Assembly: GCF_019263585.2 (NCBI RefSeq)
Contig: NZ_JADQDF010000001.1
Span: 5,528,501 to 5,592,500 of the forward strand
Reading direction: 5' to 3'
Origin: Pseudonocardia oceani
GTDB lineage: Bacteria; Actinomycetota; Actinomycetes; Mycobacteriales; Pseudonocardiaceae
Length of the DNA: 64,000 bases
Shown: positions 1 to 8,565 of the stretch, piece by piece
Position numbering within the stretch: position 1 is the first letter of the stretch
How the letters are laid out: every line of letters starts with the position of its first letter
The notes under the pieces: generated by a model
The model's input: only the letters and a program-made list of their open reading frames with translations
Told to the model about the DNA's origin: nothing
Database searches by the model: none
Made by a program: the position numbers and the translations under genes

Positions 1-1153
1 GCGGGGGCCAGTCGTCGCGCAGCGCGTCGCGCCCCATGAACAGCCCCAGGTGCCCACCGGTCGCGGTCCGGCGGGTGACCTGCGGGGCAGGCGTGCCCAC
101 CGCGTCGGCCGCGGCGAACAGCTGCGCGGGCGGCGTGATGTGGTCGGTCGACCCGGCCAGCAGGAACAGCGGACAGGTGATGTTCGCGAGGTCGGCGCGG
201 CGCCCGTCGACGACGAGGTCGCCCGAGATGAGCTCGTTGCCGTGGAACAGGTGCTCGACGAGCCACAGGTAGAACGCGCCCGGGATGTCCTGGGTGTGCT
301 TGAACCAGTCCTCGAACACGCGGTAGCGCTCGACGTGCGCGGCGTCGTCGATGTTCTCCAGGAGCTGGAGCTGGCGCGACACCTCCGACTGCGGCTGGAT
401 CGCGACGAAGTTGGCGAGCACGGCGGCGCCGGGCATGTTGCCCCCGCCCATGCGCACCAGCGCGCGGTAGGGTGCGAGGCCCAGCGCGCCGGTCATCGCG
501 CGGGTCGAGGAGGCGATCACCGACTCGCCGGCGTGGAAGTCGATGGGCGCGCCCGCCAAGGTCAGGGTGTGGACGCGCTCGGGGTGCAGCGCCGCGTAGA
601 TCGCGGCGAGCCACCCGCCCTGGCAGTCGCCGACGAGGTTGGCGCGCCCGCCCATGCGCCGGATCGACCGGTCGATGAGGTCGAGGTAGTCGGTGATGCC
701 GACGTCGCGGGTGGCCGTGGTGGCGGGGCGCCACTCCAGCGCGTAGAGCTTCGTCAGCCCGGCGGCGGCGAGCACGGCGAGCTGGCTCTGGCGCGGGGAG
801 AAGTCGATGACGTGGCTCGAGTGCCCGGCCTGCGGCGGCAGCACCAGCGTCGGCACGACGTCGTCGTGGGCGTCGGCGGGTGCGGTGAAGTCGCGCAGGT
901 GCGCGAACGGCGTCGACAGCGTGATCGTGTTCTCGCGGTGCCAGCGGGGCTCGCGGCGGTCGGCCATCGTGCTCCACCACAGCGCGCCGCGGGCGAGGTT
1001 CGCCAGCGGGGTCCGGGGGCGGGTCACGGCGTCGAGCCACAGGTTGCCCGCCGAGCGCGTGAGCTCGACGGTCGTGCGGGCCGCCGCGTTGGCGTTGTAG
1101 GCCGCGAGGTGGCGCAGGGCGCCACCGATTCCGGTGGAGGTGGGTGCGGTCAT
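1..1153 (-). CDS. PhaC-like alpha/beta hydrolase (PHA synthase/depolymerase family), partial
   Basis: This reverse-strand frame stays open to the left window edge, so the C-terminus is missing; 384 codons are visible from the ATG at 1153, with a GGGAG Shine-Dalgarno about 7 nt upstream. The protein is an alpha/beta hydrolase of the polyhydroxyalkanoate synthase/intracellular depolymerase type. Its nucleophile elbow is GDCQGG, with Cys177 as nucleophile. The likely acid is the Asp of GSTDHITPP and the base is the His of GGHLGLFMG. It is divergent from phaC at 1391 and shares a 237-bp promoter region with it. A Cys nucleophile occurs both in synthases and in PhaZ1-type depolymerases, so the direction of the reaction is undecided. 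Confidence 0.8.
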   Translation of the reverse strand, partial: MTAPTSTGIGGALRHLAAYNANAAARTTVELTRSAGNLWLDAVTRPRTPLANLARGALWWSTMADRREPRWHRENTITLSTPFAHLRDFTAPADAHDDVVPTLVLPPQAGHSSHVIDFSPRQSQLAVLAAAGLTKLYALEWRPATTATRDVGITDYLDLIDRSIRRMGGRANLVGDCQGGWLAAIYAALHPERVHTLTLAGAPIDFHAGESVIASSTRAMTGALGLAPYRALVRMGGGNMPGAAVLANFVAIQPQSEVSRQLQLLENIDDAAHVERYRVFEDWFKHTQDIPGAFYLWLVEHLFHGNELISGDLVVDGRRADLANITCPLFLLAGSTDHITPPAQLFAAADAVGTPAPQVTRRTATGGHLGLFMGRDALRDDWPP

Positions 1154-1191
1154 CACGGGCTCCCGGGTGCGGGACGGCAGCGTCGCCGTCG

Positions 1192-1328
1192 TTACCCGAC
1201 GGTAGGTGGCGCTAGGCATGTGACGCAACAGCTGGCTTACCCGGAGGTAGCGTTCGGGATGTCAAGCACCTACGTGACCACGCTCGCACGTGACCTGTGA
1301 CCAGCAGTTATGTCTACCCGTGGGTAAG
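1192..1328. promoter_or_regulatory. Three TTACCCG/GGTAG dyads between divergent PHA genes
   Basis: The shared promoter region holds three related inverted repeats: TTACCCGACGGTAG (1192-1205), TTACCCGGAGGTAG (1237-1250) and CTACCCGTGGGTAAG (1314-1328). The shared half-site is TACCC facing GGGTA or GGTA. Their number and position suggest operators for one repressor controlling both PHA genes. The regulator is unknown; the XRE protein at 3158 is one candidate. Confidence 0.5.
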
Positions 1329-1390
1329 CCGTCACCCTGGGGTAGTCCCCGTGTGCCACGAGCACCGACATCGACGACGAAGGAGTTGCC

Positions 1391-3133
1391 GTGACCCAGA
1401 CGAGCGACCCGACCAGCACGCTCCAGCGGACCGCATCGGGGGTGGTGAACGGCGTGCGCGACCTCCTCGACCCCGGTGCGCTGGCCGCCCGGGTCGATCC
1501 CGTGGCGTTCGGCGGGGCGCTCGGCGACGTCGCGAAGGGGCTGCTGGCGCACCCGCTACCGGTGGCGCGCCGCACCGCGGGTCTCGCCGCCGGCTCGGGC
1601 CGGGCCGCGCTGGCCGCGCTCGCGCGCAGCGTCGGCGGCCACGGCGCCGGGCCCGCGCCGCTGCCCGACAAGGACCGCCGCTACGCCGACCCGGCATGGG
1701 AGGGCAACGCGTACTACTACCTGCTCCGCCAGCAGCACGCGCTGTTCGCCGAGTACCTGGAGGCGGTGGCGAAGGGCGTCGAGCTGAAGCCCGTCTCCCG
1801 GCGGAAGATCGACTTCCTGGTGCAGCAGGCCGTCGAGGCGACCTCGCCGGTCAACTGGCCGTGGTCGAACCCGACGATGGTGAAGAAGGCGTTCGAGACC
1901 GGCGGGCAGAGCCTGTTCCGCGGGAGCCGCAACCTGCTGCGCGACGTCGTCGGCGGCGGCGGGATGCCGCGCCAGACGACGCCCGGCGAGTTCGAGGTCG
2001 GCAAGGACCTGGCCGCGACGCCCGGGGTCGTGGTGCACCGCAACCGGCTGATGGAGCTGATCCAGTACAAGCCGCAGACCGAGCAGGTGCACGAGATCCC
2101 GCTGCTGCTCTCGCCGCCGTGGATCAACAAGTACTACATCATGGATCTCGCGCCGCAGAAGAGCCTCGTCGAGTGGGCGGTGCAGCACGGGCACACCGTC
2201 TTCGTCATCTCCTACCGCAACCCCGACGAGAGCATGCGCGACGTCGTGATGGCCGACTACATGCAGGAGGGCCCGCTCGCCGCCCTCGACGTGGTGCAGG
2301 ACATCACCGGCTCCGACAAGGTCAACGTCGCGGCGCTGTGCCTGGGCGGCACGCTCGCCGCGGCCACCGCCGCGTGGCTCGCCGCGCGGGGCGACCAGCG
2401 GATCAACACGATCACGCTGATGAACACGCTGCTCGACTTCAGCGAGCCCGGCCGCCTCGGCGTCTTCACCGACGAGACCACGGTGAACCGGCTCGAGAAC
2501 ACGATGCGTCGCACCGGTTACCTGCCCGCGAGCAGCATGAAGACGACCTTCGACCTGCTGCGCGCCACCGACCTCGTGTGGAACTACGTGATCAACGACT
2601 GGCTGCTCGGCGAGGAGCCCGCGGCCTTCGACATGCTCGCGTGGAACGCCGACTCGACCCGCATGCCGGCCGCGATGCAGACCGAGTACCTGCGCAACCT
2701 CTACCTCGACAACCAGCTCGTCGAGGGCAAGATGGAGCTCGCGGGGGAGCGGCTGGACCTGGGCGCCGTCACGCAGGACGCGTACGTCGTCAGCGCGGAG
2801 GCCGACCACATCGCGCCGTGGCGCTCGGTCTACAAGGGCCTGCGCCACCTGGGCGGCACCGTGCGGTTCGTGCTCTCGAACTCGGGCCACATCGCGGGTG
2901 TCGTCAACCCGCCGTCGCCGAAGTCGAAGCACTGGTTCGGCGAGGGTGCCGACCTCCCCGAGAGCGCCGACGACTGGCGCGACGACGCCGGCGAGCACCG
3001 TGCGAGCTGGTGGGAGGACTGGTCCCCGTGGATCGGCGAGCGCGCCGGCGAGATGACCGCCCCGCCGCGCCTGGGCAGCGACGCCCACCCCGTCCTGCAG
3101 GCCGCGCCGGGGAGCTACGTCTTGGGAACCTGA
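1391..3133 (+). CDS. phaC: Class I polyhydroxyalkanoate synthase PhaC
   Basis: A protein of 580 residues, the usual size for class I PhaC, which polymerises (R)-3-hydroxyacyl-CoA into storage polyester at the granule surface. The lipase-box-like elbow is AALCLGG with Cys317 as nucleophile. The catalytic Asp is in SAEADHIAPW and the His in SNSGHIAGVVNPP. The conserved block PPWINKYYIMDL precedes the elbow, as in other PhaC. The GTG start is preceded by AAGGAG. An XRE regulator follows 24 bp downstream. A second phaC lies at 26924-28624 with a different flanking operon. Confidence 0.95.
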   Translation: MTQTSDPTSTLQRTASGVVNGVRDLLDPGALAARVDPVAFGGALGDVAKGLLAHPLPVARRTAGLAAGSGRAALAALARSVGGHGAGPAPLPDKDRRYADPAWEGNAYYYLLRQQHALFAEYLEAVAKGVELKPVSRRKIDFLVQQAVEATSPVNWPWSNPTMVKKAFETGGQSLFRGSRNLLRDVVGGGGMPRQTTPGEFEVGKDLAATPGVVVHRNRLMELIQYKPQTEQVHEIPLLLSPPWINKYYIMDLAPQKSLVEWAVQHGHTVFVISYRNPDESMRDVVMADYMQEGPLAALDVVQDITGSDKVNVAALCLGGTLAAATAAWLAARGDQRINTITLMNTLLDFSEPGRLGVFTDETTVNRLENTMRRTGYLPASSMKTTFDLLRATDLVWNYVINDWLLGEEPAAFDMLAWNADSTRMPAAMQTEYLRNLYLDNQLVEGKMELAGERLDLGAVTQDAYVVSAEADHIAPWRSVYKGLRHLGGTVRFVLSNSGHIAGVVNPPSPKSKHWFGEGADLPESADDWRDDAGEHRASWWEDWSPWIGERAGEMTAPPRLGSDAHPVLQAAPGSYVLGT

Positions 3134-3157
3134 GCCGCGAGCCGTCATGATGCGGGC

Positions 3158-3532
3158 ATGAGTGCGGCAGAGCAGCCCGAACCGTCCGGGTCGTGGTCGA
3201 TCAACGCGCTGGGCCACTTCATCCGCGCGCAGCGGCAGCTGGCGAAGCTGTCGCTGCGGGAGATGGCCGCCATGACCAGCGTGTCGAACGCCTACCTGAG
3301 CCAGGTCGAGCGGGGGCTGCACCAGCCCTCGCTCAAGGTGCTGCACTCCATCGCCGACGCCCTGCAGCTCTCGACGGAGCAGCTGCTGATCCAGGCCGGG
3401 TGGCGGGACGCGGGTCCGACGCCGGATCCGGAGACGACCGAGGACGTGATCGCGCGCGACCCTCGTCTCACGCCGGCGCAGCGGGCGGCGCTGCTGTCGG
3501 TGTACCGGAGCTTCGTGGACGACGACGCCTGA
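3158..3532 (+). CDS. XRE-family helix-turn-helix regulator
   Basis: A 124-residue protein. Residues about 15-70 form a classic Cro/CI helix-turn-helix, with the recognition region around SLREMAAMTSVSNAYLSQVERG. The C-terminal 50 residues are short and acidic and contain no sensor domain. It lies 24 bp after phaC on the same strand, so it is probably co-transcribed and may control PHA genes. That role is inferred from position only. Confidence 0.8.
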   Translation: MSAAEQPEPSGSWSINALGHFIRAQRQLAKLSLREMAAMTSVSNAYLSQVERGLHQPSLKVLHSIADALQLSTEQLLIQAGWRDAGPTPDPETTEDVIARDPRLTPAQRAALLSVYRSFVDDDA

Positions 3533-3609
3533 TCGGCTCGTCGGCCGCCGTCCGCCCTGCCGCCGGTGATCAGCGGTTTCGGGAGGGTGCGGGGCCGCGC
3601 GGACGTCAT

Positions 3610-3668
3610 GATCGCCAGGAGTGGTGCGAGGGGTCATTCCTGACCGCCTGGCACCACTCTCGGTGATC
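3610..3668. terminator. Imperfect 19-bp inverted repeat between convergent genes
   Basis: The left arm at 3610-3628 (GATCGCCAGGAGTGGTGCG) pairs with 3650-3668 with few mismatches around a 21-nt loop. It sits between the convergent XRE and HNH genes and so could end transcription in both directions. The left arm resembles sequences at 31821 and 31904 inside a repeat region, so this may instead be a dispersed palindromic repeat. Confidence 0.5.
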
Positions 3669-3679
3669 TTGACTTGAAA

Positions 3680-4936
3680 TCAGGCTGCGGCGAGGTGGGC
3701 GAGGATCTTGCGGCGGGGTGTTCGGTGCGGGTCGATCCACTTCGGTGGCACGAACTCCGGTAGTCCGTCGCGGATGCGGACGGCCCAGTCGGTGTGGTGG
3801 ATCTGGCGGTGGTGGGCTCTGCACAGCATCACCAGGTTGTTCAGGGCTGTGGGTCCGCCGTGTTCCCAGTGGTGGATGTGGTGGATCTCGGACCAGGAGG
3901 GTGGGCGGTCGCAGCCGGGGTGGGCGCAGCCGCGGTCGCGTGCGGTGACGGCGCGTCGGAGGCCGTCGGGGATGGTGCGGGTGGCGCGGCCGATGTCGAG
4001 GGGTTGTCCGGCGCCGTTCATCACGACCGGGATGACGCTGGCGTCGCAGGCCAGGGTGCGCAGCGCGGCCGGGGTGAGCGTGCCGCCGAACTCGAGCATG
4101 GCCGATCGGGCGCGGTGCTCGAGGTCCTCGAGCCGGACGAGGACGGTCAACACCGGGCGGCGGCCGCCGGTGTCGGGCAGGTCGTCGCCGTGGTCGAGGA
4201 CGTGCCCGCAGATGTCGGCGAGTGCTTCGGCCTGTCGTTGTGGCGCCGGTCGGTCGTCGTCGGTGGTGAGCGGGGCGGCTTTGGCGTCGATGACCGCGGC
4301 GATGGCGTCGTAGAGGGCGGGGTCCTGGAACCGGCCCTTGATCGACCCTCCGGCTGCGTGGCGGGTGAGACGGAGTTCATTGACCGGGGCAGGCACCCGG
4401 TCGTCGGGTTCGGCCCCGTCCTGGTCGAGCAGGGCGACCAGCGCGGTGCCCAGCGTCTGGAGCTCGGACGGGTTGAGGCGGGTGGCGTCGGCGGCGAGCT
4501 GGGCTTCGACCCCGGCCCACTGCTCGGGTGAAAGTCGCTCGGCAGCGTCGGTGGCGAGCACCCGCCCGATGACCTCGACGTGCCGCAGCGCGATGTCGCC
4601 CGCACCGAACGCGGCCGCAGCAGAGGGCAGCCGAGCAGGCAGCGGTGTCCCGTCGAGAGTGGTCCGGGCGTGGACGTCAGAAGCAACGGCGGCACGTCGC
4701 CGGGCCTCGACGTAGTCCCACGACAACAGGTCCGAAAGGGCACGGGCCGCAGACCGGTAGCCGCGGGTCAGAAAGGCGCCTTGAGCGTCCAATGCAGCGA
4801 TGGCAGAAGTGGAGATCGCATCCACGCGGCGGACAACGCTCTCGCACAGCCTCACCAGCGCGAGGAGCTCGGCCTCGGACCCGGTGGCAGTGACGGAAGC
4901 CAGCTCGTCGAGCGCAGAGTCGAAAACCCGTCCCAT
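3680..4936 (-). CDS. DUF222 / HNH endonuclease domain protein
   Basis: A 418-residue protein with the actinobacterial architecture of a long helical DUF222 region followed by a C-terminal HNH nuclease domain. The nuclease part shows RDRGCAHPGCDRPPSWSEIHHI and then HWEHGGPT and LVMLCRAHHRQIH, giving the zinc cysteines and the His-Asn-His residues. Such genes occur in many near-identical copies in Pseudonocardia-like and mycobacterial genomes, often associated with 13E12-type repeats. The biological role is not settled. Confidence 0.85.
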   Translation of the reverse strand: MGRVFDSALDELASVTATGSEAELLALVRLCESVVRRVDAISTSAIAALDAQGAFLTRGYRSAARALSDLLSWDYVEARRRAAVASDVHARTTLDGTPLPARLPSAAAAFGAGDIALRHVEVIGRVLATDAAERLSPEQWAGVEAQLAADATRLNPSELQTLGTALVALLDQDGAEPDDRVPAPVNELRLTRHAAGGSIKGRFQDPALYDAIAAVIDAKAAPLTTDDDRPAPQRQAEALADICGHVLDHGDDLPDTGGRRPVLTVLVRLEDLEHRARSAMLEFGGTLTPAALRTLACDASVIPVVMNGAGQPLDIGRATRTIPDGLRRAVTARDRGCAHPGCDRPPSWSEIHHIHHWEHGGPTALNNLVMLCRAHHRQIHHTDWAVRIRDGLPEFVPPKWIDPHRTPRRKILAHLAAA

Positions 4937-5129
4937 GCTCTGATCGTACTAGAACACACGTTCGAATAATAGGCTTTGAGCTGGCATAACGGGACCACAA
5001 GCTAGTCCCAGCAATCAGAACGGGAACCGTTCTGTGCCCGGGTCCGGAGGCCATCGGGACCACGACGGCAACCGACCCGGTACACGTTCTTCAACGCAAC
5101 GGAACCACGGCTCAGGCCGCACGCAGGGC

Positions 5130-5168
5130 AAACTCGCCGGGCGCGGAAGGCACACTCGCCGGGGAGGG
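5130..5168. repeat. Two units of a 22-bp dispersed repeat
   Basis: AACTCGCCGGGCGCGG at 5130 and ACTCGCCGGGGAGGGG at about 5153 lie 22 bp apart just past the 3' end of dtd. They match the AACTCGCCGG units of the array at 32091-32220 in sequence, spacing and closing GGGGAGGG, so this is a small copy of the same repeat family. The remaining intergenic sequence (4937-5129) shows no gene. Confidence 0.65.
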
Positions 5169-5171
5169 GAG

Positions 5172-5597
5172 TCAGGCGTCGATGAGGACGGTGAACGGTC
5201 CGTCGTTCACCGACTCCACCGCCATGTCCGCCCCGAACACCCCGGTCTCCACCACCGCCCCCCGCTCCCGCAACGCCTCGATGACGGCGTCGACCAGCGG
5301 CTCGGCAACGGCAGGAGGAGCCGCCGACGACCACGACGGCCGCCGCCCCTTGCGCGTGTCGCCGTAGAGCGTGAACTGGCTGACGACCAGCAGCGGCGCC
5401 CCGAGCTCCGCGCACGACCGCTCCCCGGACAGGATCCGCAGCTCGTGCAGCTTGCGCGCCATCACCGGAACGGCGGCGGCCGTGTCGTCGCGGTGCACCC
5501 CGAGCAGGACGAGCAGCCCGGGTCCGGTGATCGAGCCGACCACCGCACCGTCGACCGTCACCGAGGCCCGCGACACCCGCGCCGCCACCGCCCTCAC
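5172..5597 (-). CDS. dtd: D-aminoacyl-tRNA deacylase
   Basis: A 141-residue protein with full-length DTD features: N-terminal [17 protein letters not shown], the catalytic-pocket motif [17 protein letters not shown] and the C-terminal motif [10 protein letters not shown]. It hydrolyses D-amino acids wrongly attached to tRNA. The GTG start at 5597 lies inside a 17-bp tandem triplication that also covers the stop of the upstream methyltransferase gene, so the two genes are separated only by repeat sequence and are probably co-transcribed. Confidence 0.93.
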   Translation of the reverse strand: MRAVAARVSRASVTVDGAVVGSITGPGLLVLLGVHRDDTAAAVPVMARKLHELRILSGERSCAELGAPLLVVSQFTLYGDTRKGRRPSWSSAAPPAVAEPLVDAVIEALRERGAVVETGVFGADMAVESVNDGPFTVLIDA

Positions 5598-5631
5598 GCC
5601 GCCACCGCCCTCACGCCGCCACCGCCCTCAC
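5581..5631. repeat. 17-bp tandem repeat x3 at the methyltransferase/dtd junction
   Basis: GCCGCCACCGCCCTCAC is repeated exactly three times (5581-5597, 5598-5614, 5615-5631). On the coding strand the unit begins with GTG. The repeats run from the methyltransferase stop into dtd codons 1-6. Because 17 is not a multiple of 3, copies are in different frames and only the innermost GTG opens dtd. Confidence 0.85.
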
Positions 5632-7139
5632 GACGGCACCAGCAGCCCGTGCCGGACCAGCTCGCGGACCGCGGGCAGGGTGGCCGCGACGAGCTCGCCC
5701 ACCGGCCGGTCGTGGGCGAAGGCCAGCAGCTCCAGCAGCTCGTCGAGCGGCAGCGTGCCCCGGCACCCGGCCAGCAGGGCGGCCGCTGGGGCGTCGACCT
5801 CGTGGCGCCAGCGCGGGCCGTCGAGCCGGGCGACGGCCGAACCGGCGTCGGTCCAGCCCTCCTCGCCCGGCTCCGACCAGCTCTCCAGGACCACGCCGGG
5901 CGCCACGGCGAGGCGGGCGCCGAGCAGGACGTCGTCGGCGGCGTGGGCGCGCAGCCAGTCGATGCGGTCGAGCCAGCCGGCGACCTCGGGGCCCAGCGGG
6001 TCGGACACCTCGGTGAGCAGGTCCTCGACCACGACCTCGGGCGCACCGTCGGTGCGGCGCAGCACCAGGTACCCGAAACCGACGGCCTCGACGTCGGCGG
6101 ACTCCATCCAGTCCAGCCACGCGCCGGCCTGCGCGCGGGCGGCGGGCGAGGTGAGATCGAGCCCGGCGTCGCGCTGCCAGGTGCCCACGTGCAGCGCCGG
6201 GTCGGCCACCTCCCGCTGCACGATCCACGCGTCGACGCCCGGCGGGAGCCACGAGCGGACGCGGTCGGGCCAGTCCTCGCCGCGCACGTGCAGCCACGAC
6301 CCCAGCAGCTGCGCCACCCCGCCCGGCTCCAGGTGCGCGGGCAGGTCGGCCACCAGCGCGGCGAGCGCCTCGTCGCCGGCGCGGCCGGAGTCGCGGTAGA
6401 CGTAGTCGACGCGGGCGGGCCCGGGCACGAACGGCGGGTTGGAGACGATCCGGTCGAACCGGCGCCCGGCGACGGGTTCGAGCCACGGCCCGTCCAGCAG
6501 CTCGACGTCGAGCCCGTTGAGCGCGAACGTGGCCCGGGCCAGCGCGAGCGCGCGCGGCGCGACGTCGGTGGCGGTGACGGCGCGGGCGTGCCGGGTGGCG
6601 TGCAGCGCCTGCACGCCGCAGCCGGTGCCGAGGTCGAGCAGGGTCCCGACCGGCCGGCGGTCGGTGGCCGAGGCCAGCGTCAGCGACGCCCCGCCGACGC
6701 CGGTGACGTGGTCGCGCTCCTGGCCCCGACGACTGATCTGGGGTGCGTCGAGGTCCGACAGGACCCACCACTCGGCCGGGTCCTCCGGGTCGTCGACGCC
6801 GTAGGGCCGCAGGTCGAGCGCGGCCGCCCACCCGCCGTCGACGGCCCGCAGCAGGCCGGCCGCGGCGGCGTCTGCGGGGGAGAGCGGTGCGAGTGCGGCG
6901 GCCACCGCGGCATCCGGCTCGACGGCCCCGAGCAGCAGCAGCCGCACCAGCACGCCCAGCTCGCCCGCGTCGCGCGCGGCCCGGTGCGCGGGCTCGACCT
7001 CGCCCCGGCCCAGCGCCGCGTGCGCCCCCGCGCCGAGCAGCTCGCGCACGGCGTCGGTGGTGTAGCGGTGGCGGGTGAGAGCGGTCCGGAGGGCATCGGT
7101 GACGGCGGCATCCACCCCGTGATCCAAGCAGGGACGCAC
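5628..7139 (-). CDS. SAM-dependent class I methyltransferase (HemK/RsmC-like core)
   Basis: A 503-residue protein. The Rossmann methyltransferase core is central: motif I LLDLGTGCGVQALHA (about residues 165-180), acidic motif II TATDV, and motif IV SNPPFVPGP near 230. The NPPF motif is typical of enzymes that methylate amino nitrogens in nucleic acids or glutamine. The N-terminal 150 residues are helical and the C-terminal 200 residues are family specific. The target is unknown. The start is uncertain; a GTG about nine codons into the frame gives MDAAVTDALRTAL and is an alternative. It runs into dtd through the 17-bp repeats. Confidence 0.75.
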   Translation of the reverse strand: MRPCLDHGVDAAVTDALRTALTRHRYTTDAVRELLGAGAHAALGRGEVEPAHRAARDAGELGVLVRLLLLGAVEPDAAVAAALAPLSPADAAAAGLLRAVDGGWAAALDLRPYGVDDPEDPAEWWVLSDLDAPQISRRGQERDHVTGVGGASLTLASATDRRPVGTLLDLGTGCGVQALHATRHARAVTATDVAPRALALARATFALNGLDVELLDGPWLEPVAGRRFDRIVSNPPFVPGPARVDYVYRDSGRAGDEALAALVADLPAHLEPGGVAQLLGSWLHVRGEDWPDRVRSWLPPGVDAWIVQREVADPALHVGTWQRDAGLDLTSPAARAQAGAWLDWMESADVEAVGFGYLVLRRTDGAPEVVVEDLLTEVSDPLGPEVAGWLDRIDWLRAHAADDVLLGARLAVAPGVVLESWSEPGEEGWTDAGSAVARLDGPRWRHEVDAPAAALLAGCRGTLPLDELLELLAFAHDRPVGELVAATLPAVRELVRHGLLVPS

Positions 7140-7149
7140 GCACGCGCCC

Positions 7150-7812
7150 TCAGTGCACCGCGCCGCGCAGCAGGCTGTCGCGCGAGTGCGCGGCGACGCC
7201 GTCGAACCGCTCGGCCGACACCTCCAGCGTCGGGAACCGCTCCATCGGCAGGTCCGACGGGACGGTGAACTCGCCGTCGTAGCCGCCGCCGTCGCGGGCC
7301 AGCGCGCCGAGCGAGAACATCCGGACTCCGGAGCCGTCGGTCAGCCAGACCTCGAGGTAGTCGTCCTCCGGCGCGGCCACGACCCCCTCCACGTGGACGA
7401 CGACCGCGCGCACGCCCTCGCGGTCCACCAGCGACGCCGAGCCGGTGGCCCCCGTCCCGTCGACGGCGGCGAGCACGGCCAGCGGACGCCCGGCGGGCGG
7501 CTCGTCGCCGACCAGGCGCCCCGCCGCGAACCCGACGAGCAGCGCGACCAGGGCGGCCGCGACGGGAGGAGCCCACCGCCGCGGCCGCGGTCCGTGGCCG
7601 AGCTCGCCGGTGATCGCGGTCCAGATGCGGTCGGGCGGCGGCTCGTCGTCGGCGGCCGCCCCGCCGGACGTGGCGAGGTCGACCGTGCGCCGCAGCTCCT
7701 CGACGTGCGCGCGGCACAGCGCACAGCCTGCCAGGTGGCGCTCCACCTGCGCATCCACGCTGTGCGAAGGGAGGGCGGCCAGCGCGAGCCGGTCGGGGTG
7801 GGGATGCCGCAC
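7150..7812 (-). CDS. RskA-type anti-sigma factor (membrane)
   Basis: A 220-residue protein. The N-terminal zinc-binding anti-sigma domain carries HLAGCALCRAHVEEL (HxxxCxxC). One transmembrane segment, AALVALLVGFAAGRLV, lies near residues 88-103. The extracytoplasmic RskA C-terminal domain includes the typical YLEVWLTDGSGVRMFSLG. Proteins of this family hold an ECF sigma factor inactive until proteolysis. No complete ECF sigma gene is adjacent: the next gene on this strand is a methyltransferase and the upstream gene is divergent. It is therefore an orphan anti-sigma here. Confidence 0.88.
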   Translation of the reverse strand: MRHPHPDRLALAALPSHSVDAQVERHLAGCALCRAHVEELRRTVDLATSGGAAADDEPPPDRIWTAITGELGHGPRPRRWAPPVAAALVALLVGFAAGRLVGDEPPAGRPLAVLAAVDGTGATGSASLVDREGVRAVVVHVEGVVAAPEDDYLEVWLTDGSGVRMFSLGALARDGGGYDGEFTVPSDLPMERFPTLEVSAERFDGVAAHSRDSLLRGAVH

Positions 7813-7979
7813 GTCGGCCTCCCGCCGTCGTCGTGCCCGTCCGGCGGTGCCGGGCGGGTCGTGACCGTGCCGAGCGGTCGTGGCGGGTTCGTTGCTCCGG
7901 GGCCCAGCGGTTCGGCCCGGACGGGCGACGTCGCGAGTCCGCGCCCGGTGCGTCCCGGTTCGCGACTAGTCTCGGGGGC

Positions 7980-8555
7980 GTGCCGCTGCAGCTGAGCCAG
8001 GACGCCGACTCCGACGCGCTGCTCGACCGCGACCCCCTCGCCCTCCTGATCGGGATGCTGCTCGACCAGCAGATCCCGATGGAGCACGCGTTCTGGGCGC
8101 CCGCCGAGCTCGCCCGCCGGCTGGGCCGCGACCGGCTCGACGCCCGCGAGATCGCCGAGCACGACCCGGACGCCCTCGTCGCCCTGTTCGCGACGCCGCG
8201 GGCGCTGCACCGCTACCCGAAGTCGATGGCCGGGCGGGTGCAGGCGCTGTGCGCGGCGCTCGTCGAGACCTACGACGCGGACGTCACGCTCGTGTGGAGC
8301 GGCGCCGAGGACGGCAGGGAGCTGGTGGCCCGGCTCGTCGCCCTCCCCGGCTTCGGCACGCAGAAGGCGCAGATCTTCACGGCGCTGCTGGGCAAGCAGC
8401 GCGGCGTCACCCCGCCGGGCTGGCGGGAGGCCGCCGGCTCCTACGGCGACGAGGGCGCGCACCGCTCGGTGGCCGACGTCCGCGACCCCGAGTCGCTGCT
8501 GAAGGTGCGGGAGTTCAAGCAGGCCGCGAAGGCCGCCGCGAAGGCCGCGAAGTAG
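7980..8555 (+). CDS. HhH-GPD family base-excision DNA repair protein
   Basis: A 191-residue protein. It begins at GTG 7980, with a TAGTCT -10-like element a few bases upstream, so the message may be leaderless. The N-terminus contains DPLALLIGMLLDQQIPMEHAFWAP, and a helix-hairpin-helix lies around LVALPGFGTQKAQIFTALLGK, as in a conserved actinobacterial family of small putative glycosylases. The C-terminus ends in Lys/Ala repeats that could bind DNA. The expected catalytic Asp of HhH-GPD enzymes is not clearly identifiable, so substrate and activity are uncertain. Confidence 0.8.
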   Translation: MPLQLSQDADSDALLDRDPLALLIGMLLDQQIPMEHAFWAPAELARRLGRDRLDAREIAEHDPDALVALFATPRALHRYPKSMAGRVQALCAALVETYDADVTLVWSGAEDGRELVARLVALPGFGTQKAQIFTALLGKQRGVTPPGWREAAGSYGDEGAHRSVADVRDPESLLKVREFKQAAKAAAKAAK

Positions 8556-8565
8556 GGGCCGGGAC

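Noticed and set aside
50-1300. A 416-residue forward frame at the left end
   Set aside because: It is the antisense shadow of the PhaC-like gene on the reverse strand, which has intact catalytic motifs.
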